Made by a program: the position numbers and the translations under genes | Assembly: GCA_945898215.1 (NCBI GenBank) | Contig: CAMDHY010000003.1 | Location: forward strand, 1-64,000 | Direction of reading: 5' to 3' | DNA: 64,000 bases | DNA from: Pseudoxanthobacter soli DSM 19599 | Lineage (GTDB): Bacteria > Pseudomonadota > Alphaproteobacteria > Rhizobiales > Segnochrobactraceae | Notes under the pieces: generated by a model | The model's database searches: none | What the model was told of the DNA's origin: nothing | The model's input: only the letters and a program-made list of their open reading frames with translations | Part shown: piece after piece, positions 8,100 through 15,014 of the stretch | How positions within the stretch are numbered: the first letter of the stretch is position 1 | How the letters are laid out: the number at the start of each line of letters is the position of its first letter

Positions 8100-8519
8100 G
8101 TGGCGCACTGGCTCTACAAGTCCGAGCCGTCGGTCTGGTCGTGGGACGACCAGGTGAAGGCCGGCGCCGAGGGGACGCACTGGGACGGCGTGCGCAACCA
8201 CGCCGCCAAGCTCAACCTGATGGCGATGAAGACGGGCGAGCGCGGCTTCTTCTACCACTCCAACGAGGGCAAGGAGATCGTCGGCATCGTCGAGGTGATC
8301 AGCGAGGCCTATCCCGATCCCAAGGACGAGAAGGGCGTGTTCGTGATGGTCGACCTCAAGGCCGTGAAGCCGCTGAAGCGGCCGGTGAGCCTCGAGGTGA
8401 TCAAGACGGAGCCGCGCCTGAAGGAGATGGCGCTGATCAAGTTCTCGCGCCTCTCGGTCCAGCCCGTCACCGACGCCGAGTGGGCGATCGTCTGCGAGAT
8501 GGGCGGCATCGCCCCGTGA
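8100..8519 (+). CDS. EVE domain-containing protein
   Basis: This is a 139-residue single-domain EVE protein (PUA-like fold, related to YTH readers). It opens VAHWLYKSEPSVWSWDDQ and contains GVRNHAAKLNLMAMKTGERGF and FYHSNEGKEIVGIVEV, which form the aromatic-cage fold thought to bind modified bases in nucleic acid. Bacterial EVE proteins often sit near defence or stress genes. Here the context is a methyltransferase and YciI-like proteins. GTG at 8100 after a G-rich ribosome site is preferred to the TTG at 8076, because homologues start at this point. Confidence 0.88.
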   Translation: MAHWLYKSEPSVWSWDDQVKAGAEGTHWDGVRNHAAKLNLMAMKTGERGFFYHSNEGKEIVGIVEVISEAYPDPKDEKGVFVMVDLKAVKPLKRPVSLEVIKTEPRLKEMALIKFSRLSVQPVTDAEWAIVCEMGGIAP

Positions 8520-9178
8520 GCGGGGCGGCGCCGACCGACCGCGCCGTCTTCGTCCGCGACAACACCCGCGTTCTGGCCCCCCCGCACGTCCCGGAACTCC
8601 GCCTGCACCTCGCCGACGAGGCGACGGCGCTGTGGGAGAAGACCGAGGAAGAACTCGGCGCCATGGGCCTGCCGCCGCCCTACTGGGCGTTCGCCTGGGC
8701 CGGCGGCCAGGCACTGGCGCGCTACGTCCTCGACAATCCCGGGATCGTGGCAGGGCGCTCGGTGCTCGATTTCGCCGCGGGCTCCGGCATCGTCGGCATC
8801 GCCGCGATGCGGGTGGGGGCCGCCTCCGCCGTCTCCACCGAGATCGACGGCTTCGCCCTCGCCGCCATTACGGCGAATGCCGCCCTCAACGGCGTCACCG
8901 TCACCGCCCGCGACGAGGATACGACGGCCGAGCCCGCCGGCCGCTTCGACGTCGTGCTGTGCGGCGACGTCTTCTACGAGAAGCCGATGGCCGAGAAGGT
9001 GCTGGCCTGGCTCGACCGCGAGCGGGTGGCCGGCGCCACCGTGCTCGTCGGCGATCCCGGCCGCTCCTACCTGCCGAAGGAGCGCCTCGAGGCCGTCGCC
9101 GAGTACCGCGTGCCGGTGACGCGGGCGCTCGAGGATTCCGAGATCAAGGTGACGCGAGTCTGGCGCTTCGCCGCCTGA
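8516..9178 (+). CDS. METTL20-like class I SAM-dependent protein methyltransferase
   Basis: A 220-residue methyltransferase. It has LPPPYWAFAWAGGQALARYVLD, a SAM loop VLDFAAGSGIVGIAAM and the post-II motif CGDVFYE (DxxY/E type), and closely follows the layout of METTL20/ETFBKMT lysine methyltransferases. The known human and alphaproteobacterial METTL20 enzymes methylate the electron-transfer flavoprotein beta subunit, so an ETF target is a reasonable inference. The GTG start overlaps the stop of the EVE gene in a GTGA, which indicates translational coupling. It is convergent with csaA, with 7 bp between. Confidence 0.82.
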   Translation: MSGAAPTDRAVFVRDNTRVLAPPHVPELRLHLADEATALWEKTEEELGAMGLPPPYWAFAWAGGQALARYVLDNPGIVAGRSVLDFAAGSGIVGIAAMRVGAASAVSTEIDGFALAAITANAALNGVTVTARDEDTTAEPAGRFDVVLCGDVFYEKPMAEKVLAWLDRERVAGATVLVGDPGRSYLPKERLEAVAEYRVPVTRALEDSEIKVTRVWRFAA

Positions 9179-9185
9179 GCCGCCC

Positions 9186-9542
9186 TCAGTAGAGCCGGCC
9201 GCCGATCGGCACGTCGAGATCCGGGCGCACCAGCACGACGGCGCCGTTCTCGTCGGGGACGCCGAGCGTCAGCACCTCCGACATGAACTTGCCGATCTGC
9301 CGCGGCGGGAAGTTCACCACCGCCATCACGCGGCGCCCGACGAGCTCCTCCGGCGTGTAGTGCACGGTGATCTGCGCCGAGGATTTCTTCACGCCGATCT
9401 CCGGCCCGAAGTCGATGTCGAGCTTGTAGGCGGGCTTGCGCGCCTCCGGGAACGGATGCACGCCGATGACGACGCCGACGCGCACGTCGACCTTCAGGAA
9501 ATCGTCGAAGGTGATGGGCGCGGCGGGGGCGGAATCGGACAT
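9186..9542 (-). CDS. csaA: CsaA-like tRNA-binding domain protein
   Basis: This 118-residue stand-alone tRNA-binding OB-fold protein has FDDFLKVDVRVGVVIGVHPF, DFGPEIGVKKSSAQIT and VMAVVNFPPRQIGKFMSEVL. These are the landmarks of CsaA, reported as a secretion-related chaperone with tRNA-binding fold. The length is that of the family. In this chromosome it marks the left border of the unusual small-peptide cassette, and transcription is in the same direction as that cassette. Confidence 0.9.
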   Translation of the reverse strand: MSDSAPAAPITFDDFLKVDVRVGVVIGVHPFPEARKPAYKLDIDFGPEIGVKKSSAQITVHYTPEELVGRRVMAVVNFPPRQIGKFMSEVLTLGVPDENGAVVLVRPDLDVPIGGRLY

Positions 9543-9684
9543 GGGCGCGGCTCGCAGCGATCGTCGGAGCGCGCGACGCTATCTTCCGGCGGGGCCGCTG
9601 CCAACACGTGTCACCGCTGGATGGGCGGCTGGCGACTGCGGACCGCCGAAAGCTGTCCATTGCCACGGCCACGGCCTGCGACGC

Positions 9685-9870
9685 TCAGCGGCCTCTCCGC
9701 TGGCGCAACGCGAAGGTCGTCAACTGGACGAGGCAGGGGTTCGCCGGTGGTTTCGAGCTCTTGCCACGCCGCGGGACCGCTTTCGGATCGAAGCGCGGGT
9801 CCCAGTCGCGCCCGACGACGAGCCGCATGAAGAGCCGCGGGATCGGCGGGACCTGCGTTGGCTGCTGCAT
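9685..9870 (-). CDS. Small basic protein sharing the MxxPxQxxPxxR N-terminal signature (peptide C)
   Basis: This 61-residue protein starts MQQPTQVPPIPRLF. The ATG is preceded by a strong GGGGGAGG ribosome site at good spacing, which is the main evidence that it is real. M1, P4, Q6, P9 and R12 are shared with the two small cysteine-rich proteins just upstream. Beyond this signature it differs: it contains VGRDWDPRFDP, is rich in Arg, Lys and Pro, and has a single Cys near residue 46. It could be a divergent precursor peptide or an accessory protein of the cassette. No homologue is recognised by eye. Confidence 0.55.
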   Translation of the reverse strand: MQQPTQVPPIPRLFMRLVVGRDWDPRFDPKAVPRRGKSSKPPANPCLVQLTTFALRQRRGR

Positions 9871-9949
9871 GATCTTGACCTCCCCCGGCTGTTGGAAGCG
9901 ACGTCGACCCGCCCCGGACTTCCGCAGCCGGGGCGGGACCATTCTGCTC

Positions 9950-10156
9950 TCAGAAGCAGTCCTTGCAGGACGAGTAGGCGGAGCCGAGGCAGGCTATACA
10001 CCCAGCCGTTCCGATGCCCGACGCGCATGCGGTGGCGCAACTGATGACCTTGCCGCCGCATTCCAATCAGTTGCATCCGCTCTGTTGCGCAGCATCCTCA
10101 CGGAAGGCGTAGGCTGTTCCGCGGGACACCGGGGCCGCTTGGACAGGACTTCTCAT
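9950..10156 (-). CDS. Cysteine-rich small peptide with in-frame UGA (peptide B)
   Basis: ATG at 10156 follows a perfect AGGAGG at 8-nt spacing and encodes MRSPVQAAPVSRGTAYA, then AQQSGCN, before TGA at 10069-10067. Immediately after, in the same frame, come 38 codons for a cysteine-rich stretch (LECGGKVISCATACA, GTAGCIACLG, YSSCKDCF) ending at TGA 9952-9950. Ignoring the internal stop gives 68 positions and eight cysteines, one before and seven after the UGA. The neighbouring intact peptide A also has eight. Options are a nonsense mutation or sequencing error (TGG or TGC to TGA), readthrough, selenocysteine, or re-initiation at the TTG codon right after the stop. If the stop is obeyed, only a 29-residue leader-like fragment is made. 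Confidence 0.55.
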
Positions 10157-10200
10157 CTTCTAACCTCCTCTTTCCCGTGATGGTGCTGGCGTGGCCGACG

Positions 10201-10374
10201 TCAGCACTGGCCGATGTTCGGGACGCAAACACCGGCACACCGGCCAGCGAACGGTATGCAGGCGCCGACGCAGCACTGTCCCGGCCCGCAGCAATCGGAC
10301 TGGACTGCCCCGGAATCCGAAACGATGCGGACGTTCCGGCGAGGCGATGGCTTGGCCTGAATGGGGGATCTCAT
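10201..10374 (-). CDS. Cysteine-rich small peptide, putative precursor (peptide A)
   Basis: This 57-residue protein is too small for usual gene calls. It begins MRSPIQAKPSPRRNVR after a strong GAGGAGGAACGAGC ribosome site. The first 27 residues are basic and cysteine-free. The last 30 carry eight cysteines (SDCCGPGQCCVGAC, then GRCAGVC and a C-terminal NIGQC) and no Lys. A leader plus a Cys-rich core is the layout of a ribosomally made, processed peptide. It lies 73 bp downstream of the PatA/PatG-like protease gene on the same strand and 44 bp upstream of peptide B. Peptides B and C repeat its start signature. A toxin, bacteriocin or metallophore role is possible but not shown. Confidence 0.65.
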   Translation of the reverse strand: MRSPIQAKPSPRRNVRIVSDSGAVQSDCCGPGQCCVGACIPFAGRCAGVCVPNIGQC

Positions 10375-10447
10375 GCTCGTTCCTCCTCGCTCAGATGCCG
10401 GCCACCACGGCCGGCGATCGAACTCTCTGCCTCGGCACGGGCACGGC

Positions 10448-11618
10448 TCACAGGCCGGTCAGTGGCGCGTTCCACTCGCGTGTGCGGCCCACCGTGACCG
10501 GAAGCACCTCACTGACGTCGACGGTGCAGCGATAGAAGCGGCCGGCTCGCCGGTCGTTCTCGGGGTCGAACATCACCAGCTGGACGTCCCAGCAATCCGA
10601 GTCCGGCCGGCAGATCGGGCTCTTGCGGACGTCGATCCGGTAGAGCTCGAGCTTTCGGCGCGCGGCGTCGGCGAAGGCGGCAGCCGCCTGGTAGGCGTTG
10701 GTGGCGGCGAAGTTGAGGGCGCGGTCCTCCGGGCTCAGCCCGAAGTTCCTGAGCTCGTCGTAGACGCGGCTCAGGAAGTTGAAGAACGTGCCATCGGGGA
10801 TGTCGTCCGTTCCAGGCACCGCGGCGGCGCAGGTGTCGGCGCTGTCGAGCAGGATCTGGCGGATGTCGACCGGGTCGATGTCGTAGCCGCGGCGGCGCGC
10901 TTCGGAGAGCAGGCGCGCCGCGACGCCCGTCACCACGGCCGCGGCATAGCTCGTCCCCGTTTCGCGCCGGTCGGCATTGCCTTCGTCCCAGCCGAGTTCG
11001 AGATCCACACCGGGCGCGAGGATGCCGTTGCGGCCATAGGCGGCGCCCCAGTTGCTCGCCGCGTGTGGCCGGCCGGCGTCGTCCATGGCGCCGACCGCCA
11101 GCACCGTCGGCGCGGCGGCCGGCACGTGCAGGCAGGCGCAGCCATCGTTTCCGGCGGCGGCGACGACGAGAATGCGGCGCCGCTGGCAGAGCTCCAGCGC
11201 GGCCTCCAGGTGCTCGCCGGCTTCCGTGGTCGAGGAGCGCTGCCCGGCGCTGACGTTGACGATCGCGACGCCGCGCTCCGCTGCCATCTGCAGCGCCCGC
11301 GCGATGTCCATCTGCAAGGCGCGGGGAGGCGCGATCGGTGCCGAGGGCGCCGACGCGAAGAAGATCGGCAGGGCGAGGCCGGCGCAGCCGCTGGCGAGGC
11401 CGTGGCGCGCCGAAGATCAGCCGACAGATCGCCGTGGCGTGCCGGTCCGGCAACACCGCGATGTCCGGAAGCATGGTGGTCTCGACCGTGATGGTGGCGC
11501 CGGCGAGATCCGGGTCCGCCAGGTCCGGCATCCCGTCGACGACGGCGACAAGCACGCCCGGGTCTGCTGGTCCCCGCCGGTCGAGGCCCGCGAGATGCGG
11601 TAACGCGGATGACCCCAT
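10448..11618 (-). pseudogene. PatA/PatG-like subtilase (S8 family) with frameshift
   Basis: Two overlapping frames make one S8 peptidase. Frame 1 starts at ATG 11618 and gives VLVAVVDGMPDL (catalytic Asp28) and DRHATAICRLIFGA (His60). At about 11405 one base is extra (or two are missing) and the second frame continues with HGLASGCAGLALPIF, INVSAGQ-like IVNVSAGQ, AAAGNDGCACLHVPA (oxyanion Asn157), SNWGAAYGRNGILAPG and ETGTSYAAA (Ser223). Rejoined length is about 389 residues. The GNDGC-CLHVPA block, SNWG-AY-GILAPG and the C-terminal DCWDVQLVMFDPEN...VTVGRTREW module look like cyanobactin maturation proteases. Codon third positions stay GC-rich on both sides of the shift. It could be a real lesion or an assembly error. 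Confidence 0.75.
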
Positions 11619-11957
11619 GTGCCCTCGGAGCGCCCGAAGGCGGCCGCCCCCTGAGGGCGGGATGATGCCCTCGGAGGAAAATCTACCGGCAACAATGCAA
11701 TCTAAGAAAGAGAAAACGACTCACTACAATCAAAACGGTTCTTCGCCGGCCCCACCCCACGGGGCAGCAGTGGGGCCGATCCCTCCCTGGCCATGGCTTC
11801 GCACCTGCGGCAGGCCGGCCTGCCGCATAAGGATTCTGCGTCACGGCAGAGCGGAAGAGCATCCGGGCGGGAGCGCGGAGATTGCGTGGATGTGGTCGGA
11901 GGGCCGTGGACCGGCCGCCCCCCGACTTACACCGACTCGAGTTGCACCGACACGGCC
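11619..11957. other. Intergenic region upstream of the subtilase cassette
   Basis: This 339-bp region has no convincing gene. An AT-rich stretch at about 11690-11745, unusual for this genome, is the best place for the promoter of the minus-strand cassette, but no clean -35/-10 pair was found. It also contains the hairpin at 11747-11778. Confidence 0.5.
11747..11778 (-). terminator. Stem-loop downstream of the TetR gene
   Basis: CGGCCCCAC and GTGGGGCCG form a perfect 9-bp stem with a 14-nt loop. On the minus strand it lies after the tetR stop and before the subtilase gene, and a TTTT follows about ten bases later. It probably separates the two transcripts. Confidence 0.4.
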
Positions 11958-12680
11958 CTACACCGCCCCGGTGTCCGCCGCAGCGGCGTCTGCGCCCGGG
12001 TCACGGGTGGACGAGCGCTCGCGGCGGGCGGCGCGGCCGCGCTCGCGCATCTTGTCGAGGAAGCTCACGACCCGGCAGCCGACCTTTTCGGCCCGCGCGA
12101 GCATCGCCTCGCCACGGGCGAGCGTCCGGTCGAGGGCCGCCATCGTGCGGCCGAGGCCGGGGTCGTCGTCGTCGAGCCAGACCGGCATGATCCGCGCCAT
12201 CACCACGGCGAGGCCGGCGGCGCGCAGGCGCCCGAGCGGGCTCGAAGCCTCGATGCCCGCGGCGGCGAGCGTCCACGGCTGCGCCGACAGGCCGATGCCG
12301 GCGAGGCACGCGGCGAGGCCGGGGTCGCGACGGGCCGCCTTGGCGAGATTGCGGATCGCCGGCTTGTAGGGGGTGATGAGGTCGAGGCGGCGCATCACCA
12401 CGTCGAGCAGGCGGTCGCGTGCCGGCTGTTCGGCGTCGCCGTCACCGAGGCCCTCGTCGCTGGCGCGGTCCTTCTCGGCCTCGTCGAGGAGCTTGGCATC
12501 GATGCGGGCGACGAAGTCGGCGAGGATCGCGCGCCGACCGGCATGGGCACCGCGCAGGGTGGCGAGGGGGACCTCCGCCCGGGCGGCGACGTCGGCGAGG
12601 GAGATCGTGTCCCACGCCCGTTCGCCGGCGAGCGCCATCAAGGCCTCGACGATGCGCTGACGCTGCTTCTCGGTCGCCAT
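11958..12680 (-). CDS. TetR-family regulator (rhizobial proC-linked type)
   Basis: This is a 240-residue protein. The N-terminal helix-turn-helix region reads RIVEALMALAGERAWDTISLAD and VAARAEVPLATLRGAHAGRRAI. The C-terminal half is Ala/Arg-rich and ends in a low-complexity charged tail (RERSSTRDPGADAAAADTGAV). It has an excellent AAGGAGG ribosome site. A TetR-like gene next to proC and ybjN is a recurrent arrangement in Rhizobiales, so it belongs to the backbone rather than to the neighbouring peptide cassette. Its ligand and targets are unknown. Confidence 0.75.
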   Translation of the reverse strand: MATEKQRQRIVEALMALAGERAWDTISLADVAARAEVPLATLRGAHAGRRAILADFVARIDAKLLDEAEKDRASDEGLGDGDAEQPARDRLLDVVMRRLDLITPYKPAIRNLAKAARRDPGLAACLAGIGLSAQPWTLAAAGIEASSPLGRLRAAGLAVVMARIMPVWLDDDDPGLGRTMAALDRTLARGEAMLARAEKVGCRVVSFLDKMRERGRAARRERSSTRDPGADAAAADTGAV

Positions 12681-12803
12681 GGTGGCCTCCTTGCCTGTGC
12701 CCGCCCGAACTCTCCACTACAGAGCTAGGAACGCCCGGCGCCGCTGCAAGGCGCCCGCGACGTTCAGGCGCCGGCTGTGGGCGCTTGAGCGCCGGCGGCG
12801 CGA

Positions 12804-13628
12804 TCAGCCGTCGGCGGAGAGCGCGCGCGAGCGTGCGGCGGCGGCGCGGATGGCGTCGTGGACGAGGCGCGGAATGCCGCGATCGACCATCAGCACGGCG
12901 AGCGCTGCGGCCGTCGTGCCGCCGGGGGAGGTGACGTTGCGCCGCAGCGTCGCCGGGTCGTGGCCGGAGCGGGCGAGCAGTTCGCCGGCGCCGGCGACGG
13001 TGTCGCGGGCAAGGCGGAAGGCGAGGTCGGGCGGCAGTCCCGCCTCCTCGCCGGCCGCCGCCATCGCCTCGGCGAGCAGGAACACATAGGCCGGGCCGGA
13101 GCCGGAGACGGCGGTGACGGCATCGATCAGCGCCTCGTCCTCCACCCATTCGACGCGGCCGACGGCCGCCATCAGGGCGGTGGCGGTGGCGCGCTGTTCC
13201 TGCCTCACGCCCTCGCCGGCGACGCAGACGGTGACGCCGCGGTGCACCTGCGCCGGCGTGTTCGGCATGGCGCGCACCACTGCGTTGGCGCGAAGGTCGC
13301 GCTCGAAGCGGGCGATCGGTGTGCCGGCGGCGATCGACACCACCAGCGTCTCGGCCGACAGCACGGCGGTGAGCGCCGGCAGCGCCGCGCCCATCGTCTG
13401 CGGCTTCACCGCCACGACGGCGACGCGGGGGGTGATGTCGGCGGGAACCGCGCTCTCGTGGCGGATGCCGTGGGTGCGCAGGAAGGCCTGCATGTCCGAG
13501 GCCGGCATCGGGTCGACGACGATCACGTCGGCCGGCGCGAGGCCGCCTTCGATCCAGCCCGCGAGGAGCGCGCCCCCCATCTTGCCGGCGCCGAGGAGCA
13601 GGAGGGGCGCAGCGTCCTTCAGCGACAT
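12804..13628 (-). CDS. proC: Pyrroline-5-carboxylate reductase
   Basis: The 274-residue protein performs the last step of proline synthesis, NAD(P)H reduction of pyrroline-5-carboxylate. The Rossmann motif is LLLLGAGKMGGALLAGW. VVAVKPQTM and RAMPNTPAQVHRGVT are present. The P5CR signature is seen in AVSGSGPAYVFLLAEAM and LRRNVTSPGGTTAAAL. The start has an AGGAGTGAAAG ribosome site. It lies in the order ybjN-proC-tetR, all on the minus strand. Confidence 0.96.
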   Translation of the reverse strand: MSLKDAAPLLLLGAGKMGGALLAGWIEGGLAPADVIVVDPMPASDMQAFLRTHGIRHESAVPADITPRVAVVAVKPQTMGAALPALTAVLSAETLVVSIAAGTPIARFERDLRANAVVRAMPNTPAQVHRGVTVCVAGEGVRQEQRATATALMAAVGRVEWVEDEALIDAVTAVSGSGPAYVFLLAEAMAAAGEEAGLPPDLAFRLARDTVAGAGELLARSGHDPATLRRNVTSPGGTTAAALAVLMVDRGIPRLVHDAIRAAAARSRALSADG

Positions 13629-13660
13629 CTTTCACTCCTGCACGGCTAAGCGGGCGGGTG

Positions 13661-13700
13661 GAAAAGCCGAAGGCCGAACCCGTCCGGGGTCCGGCCTTCG
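13661..13700 (-). terminator. Rho-independent terminator after ybjN
   Basis: CGAAGGCCG (13668-13676) pairs with CGGCCTTCG (13692-13700), with further ACCC/GGGT pairing inside the loop. On the minus strand it is followed by a TTTT. It ends the ybjN transcript just ahead of proC. Confidence 0.75.
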
Positions 13701-13764
13701 TCTTGCTGCAAGCCCTGCCGCCGGTGGGGCGACAGCGCGGACGGGCCTCTCGGGCCCCTGGTTC

Positions 13765-14265
13765 TCAGGCCTGGCCGGCGGTCTCGAAGAGCACCGTCTC
13801 CAGCGCCTCGCCGGCGCTCTTGCCGGCCCAGACGACGAACTGGAAGGCCTGGTAGTGCTGCTCGCAGGTCTCGAGCGCGTGCGCCAGCATACCCTCGATC
13901 TGGGCCGGCGAGGGCTCGAGGTCGCCGGCCAGCAGCAGCGACTGGCGGTACATGACGACGCCTTCCTCGTTCCAGAGGTCGAAATGGCCCATCAGCATGC
14001 GCTCGTTGACGAGGGCGAGCAGCCGGCAGATCTCGGTGCGGCGCGGCGGCGGCACCTTGAGGTCGAAGGCGCAGGCGAGGTGCAGAGCCTCGAAGCTGTC
14101 TAGCCAGGAGAACGACAGGTGGTAGTCGCTCATGTTGCCGGCAACCGAGATGGTGATCTCGTCGTCGCCGTCGCGCTCGAAGGTCCAGTCGTTCGTCATC
14201 GCCACCCGTTCGATCGCGTCGACGGGGTTGCTCTGCTGCTCGATCTCGAAGTCGATGAGTGACAT
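13765..14265 (-). CDS. YbjN domain-containing protein
   Basis: This is a 166-residue YbjN-fold protein (related to type III secretion chaperone-like folds). It begins MSLIDFEIEQQSNPVDAIER and has DWTFERDGDDEITISVAG, FSWLDSFEALHLACAFDLKVP and VNERMLMGHFDLWNEEG, as in the alphaproteobacterial proC-linked form. YbjN proteins are linked to stress and surface phenotypes, but no biochemical role is settled. The ATG at 14265 follows GAGAGGAAC and matches the start of homologues. Confidence 0.88.
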   Translation of the reverse strand: MSLIDFEIEQQSNPVDAIERVAMTNDWTFERDGDDEITISVAGNMSDYHLSFSWLDSFEALHLACAFDLKVPPPRRTEICRLLALVNERMLMGHFDLWNEEGVVMYRQSLLLAGDLEPSPAQIEGMLAHALETCEQHYQAFQFVVWAGKSAGEALETVLFETAGQA

Positions 14266-14530
14266 GACCGTTCCTCTCGGTTGCGAGGAATGCGGGCGCG
14301 ACACCGGGAGGGTGCGCCGCCCCCACACGTTACCGACCGGCCGGTCCGCCGGACGGAGCCAGGAAGCGCTCGGAGGCCGAAGCCTGCCAGGCCGACGCAC
14401 GCAGCGTCCGCGAGCGCGAATCTCCGTTTGATCGAAGTCTAGCAGGTCGGCTGCGGGCGACGAGAGCCAAAGTGACGCCGCGGCAACCCGTTCCGGCCGC
14501 CGCGTCCGTCGCGGGCGACATCGGCCCCGT

Positions 14531-14833
14531 TCAGCCCGCCGGACCGTCCATCGGGCCCGGCGGCTCCTTCGCCGCCACCTCGAGCGCCGCGACGCGGCCC
14601 TCCAGCGCGGCGAGGGCGAGCTTCAGGGCGTCGGCCTCGGCGCGCGCCTTCGCCGCCATCTCCTTGACGGCCTCGTGCTCGTCGCGGTGGACGACGTCCA
14701 TGTCGGAGAGGAAGCGCTCGGCCTGGGCGCGGAAGGCGGTCTCCGCCTCGCGGCGAACGCCCTGGGCGACGGCGGCGGCATCGGTCGCGAGCTTGGCGAA
14801 CTCGTCGAGCAGGCGATTGTTGGTCTGGGTCAT
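14531..14833 (-). CDS. ubiK: UbiK-family accessory factor
   Basis: A small coiled-coil protein of 100 residues beginning MTQTNNRLLDEFAKLATDAA. It has a predicted membrane-associating helix, then Ala/Glu-rich helices, and ends with a Pro/Gly tail. This matches the UbiK (YqiC) family, which assists the UbiJ-containing soluble ubiquinone-synthesis complex. The second in-frame ATG (14833) is preferred over 14839 because GGAGG is then correctly spaced. It is divergent from lgt, as in many Rhizobiales. Confidence 0.85.
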   Translation of the reverse strand: MTQTNNRLLDEFAKLATDAAAVAQGVRREAETAFRAQAERFLSDMDVVHRDEHEAVKEMAAKARAEADALKLALAALEGRVAALEVAAKEPPGPMDGPAG

Positions 14834-15014
14834 CGGCATGTCCTCCGGCCGGGCGCCGTCTCCGGCAGACTATGGGGACGGCATCCGACGTTCACAAGAC
14901 GACCGGGAGCGGCCCTTCCGCCGCAGCCCGGTGCGGGGCGGCGGCCGGTCGGGCGATTGACCCGCCGCGGCCGGCCGGTGCAGGGTCCGGCCGCCCCCGG
15001 AGACGCCCCGACCG

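Noticed and set aside
9608-10180. Plus-strand open frame across the small-peptide genes
   Set aside because: It has no family motif and no ribosome site comparable to those of the three minus-strand small genes, and it covers them in antisense.
10361-11491. Long plus-strand open frame across the subtilase region
   Set aside because: It is antisense to the protease, whose catalytic motifs are unmistakable on the minus strand. Its sequence is low-complexity Arg/Gly/Ala typical of shadow frames in GC-rich DNA.
11660-11900. Plus-strand peptide beginning MMPSEENLPATMQSKKEK
   Set aside because: It has no adequate ribosome site, and the sequence beyond the AT-rich stretch turns into Arg/Pro-rich shadow sequence. 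More likely promoter DNA of the cassette.
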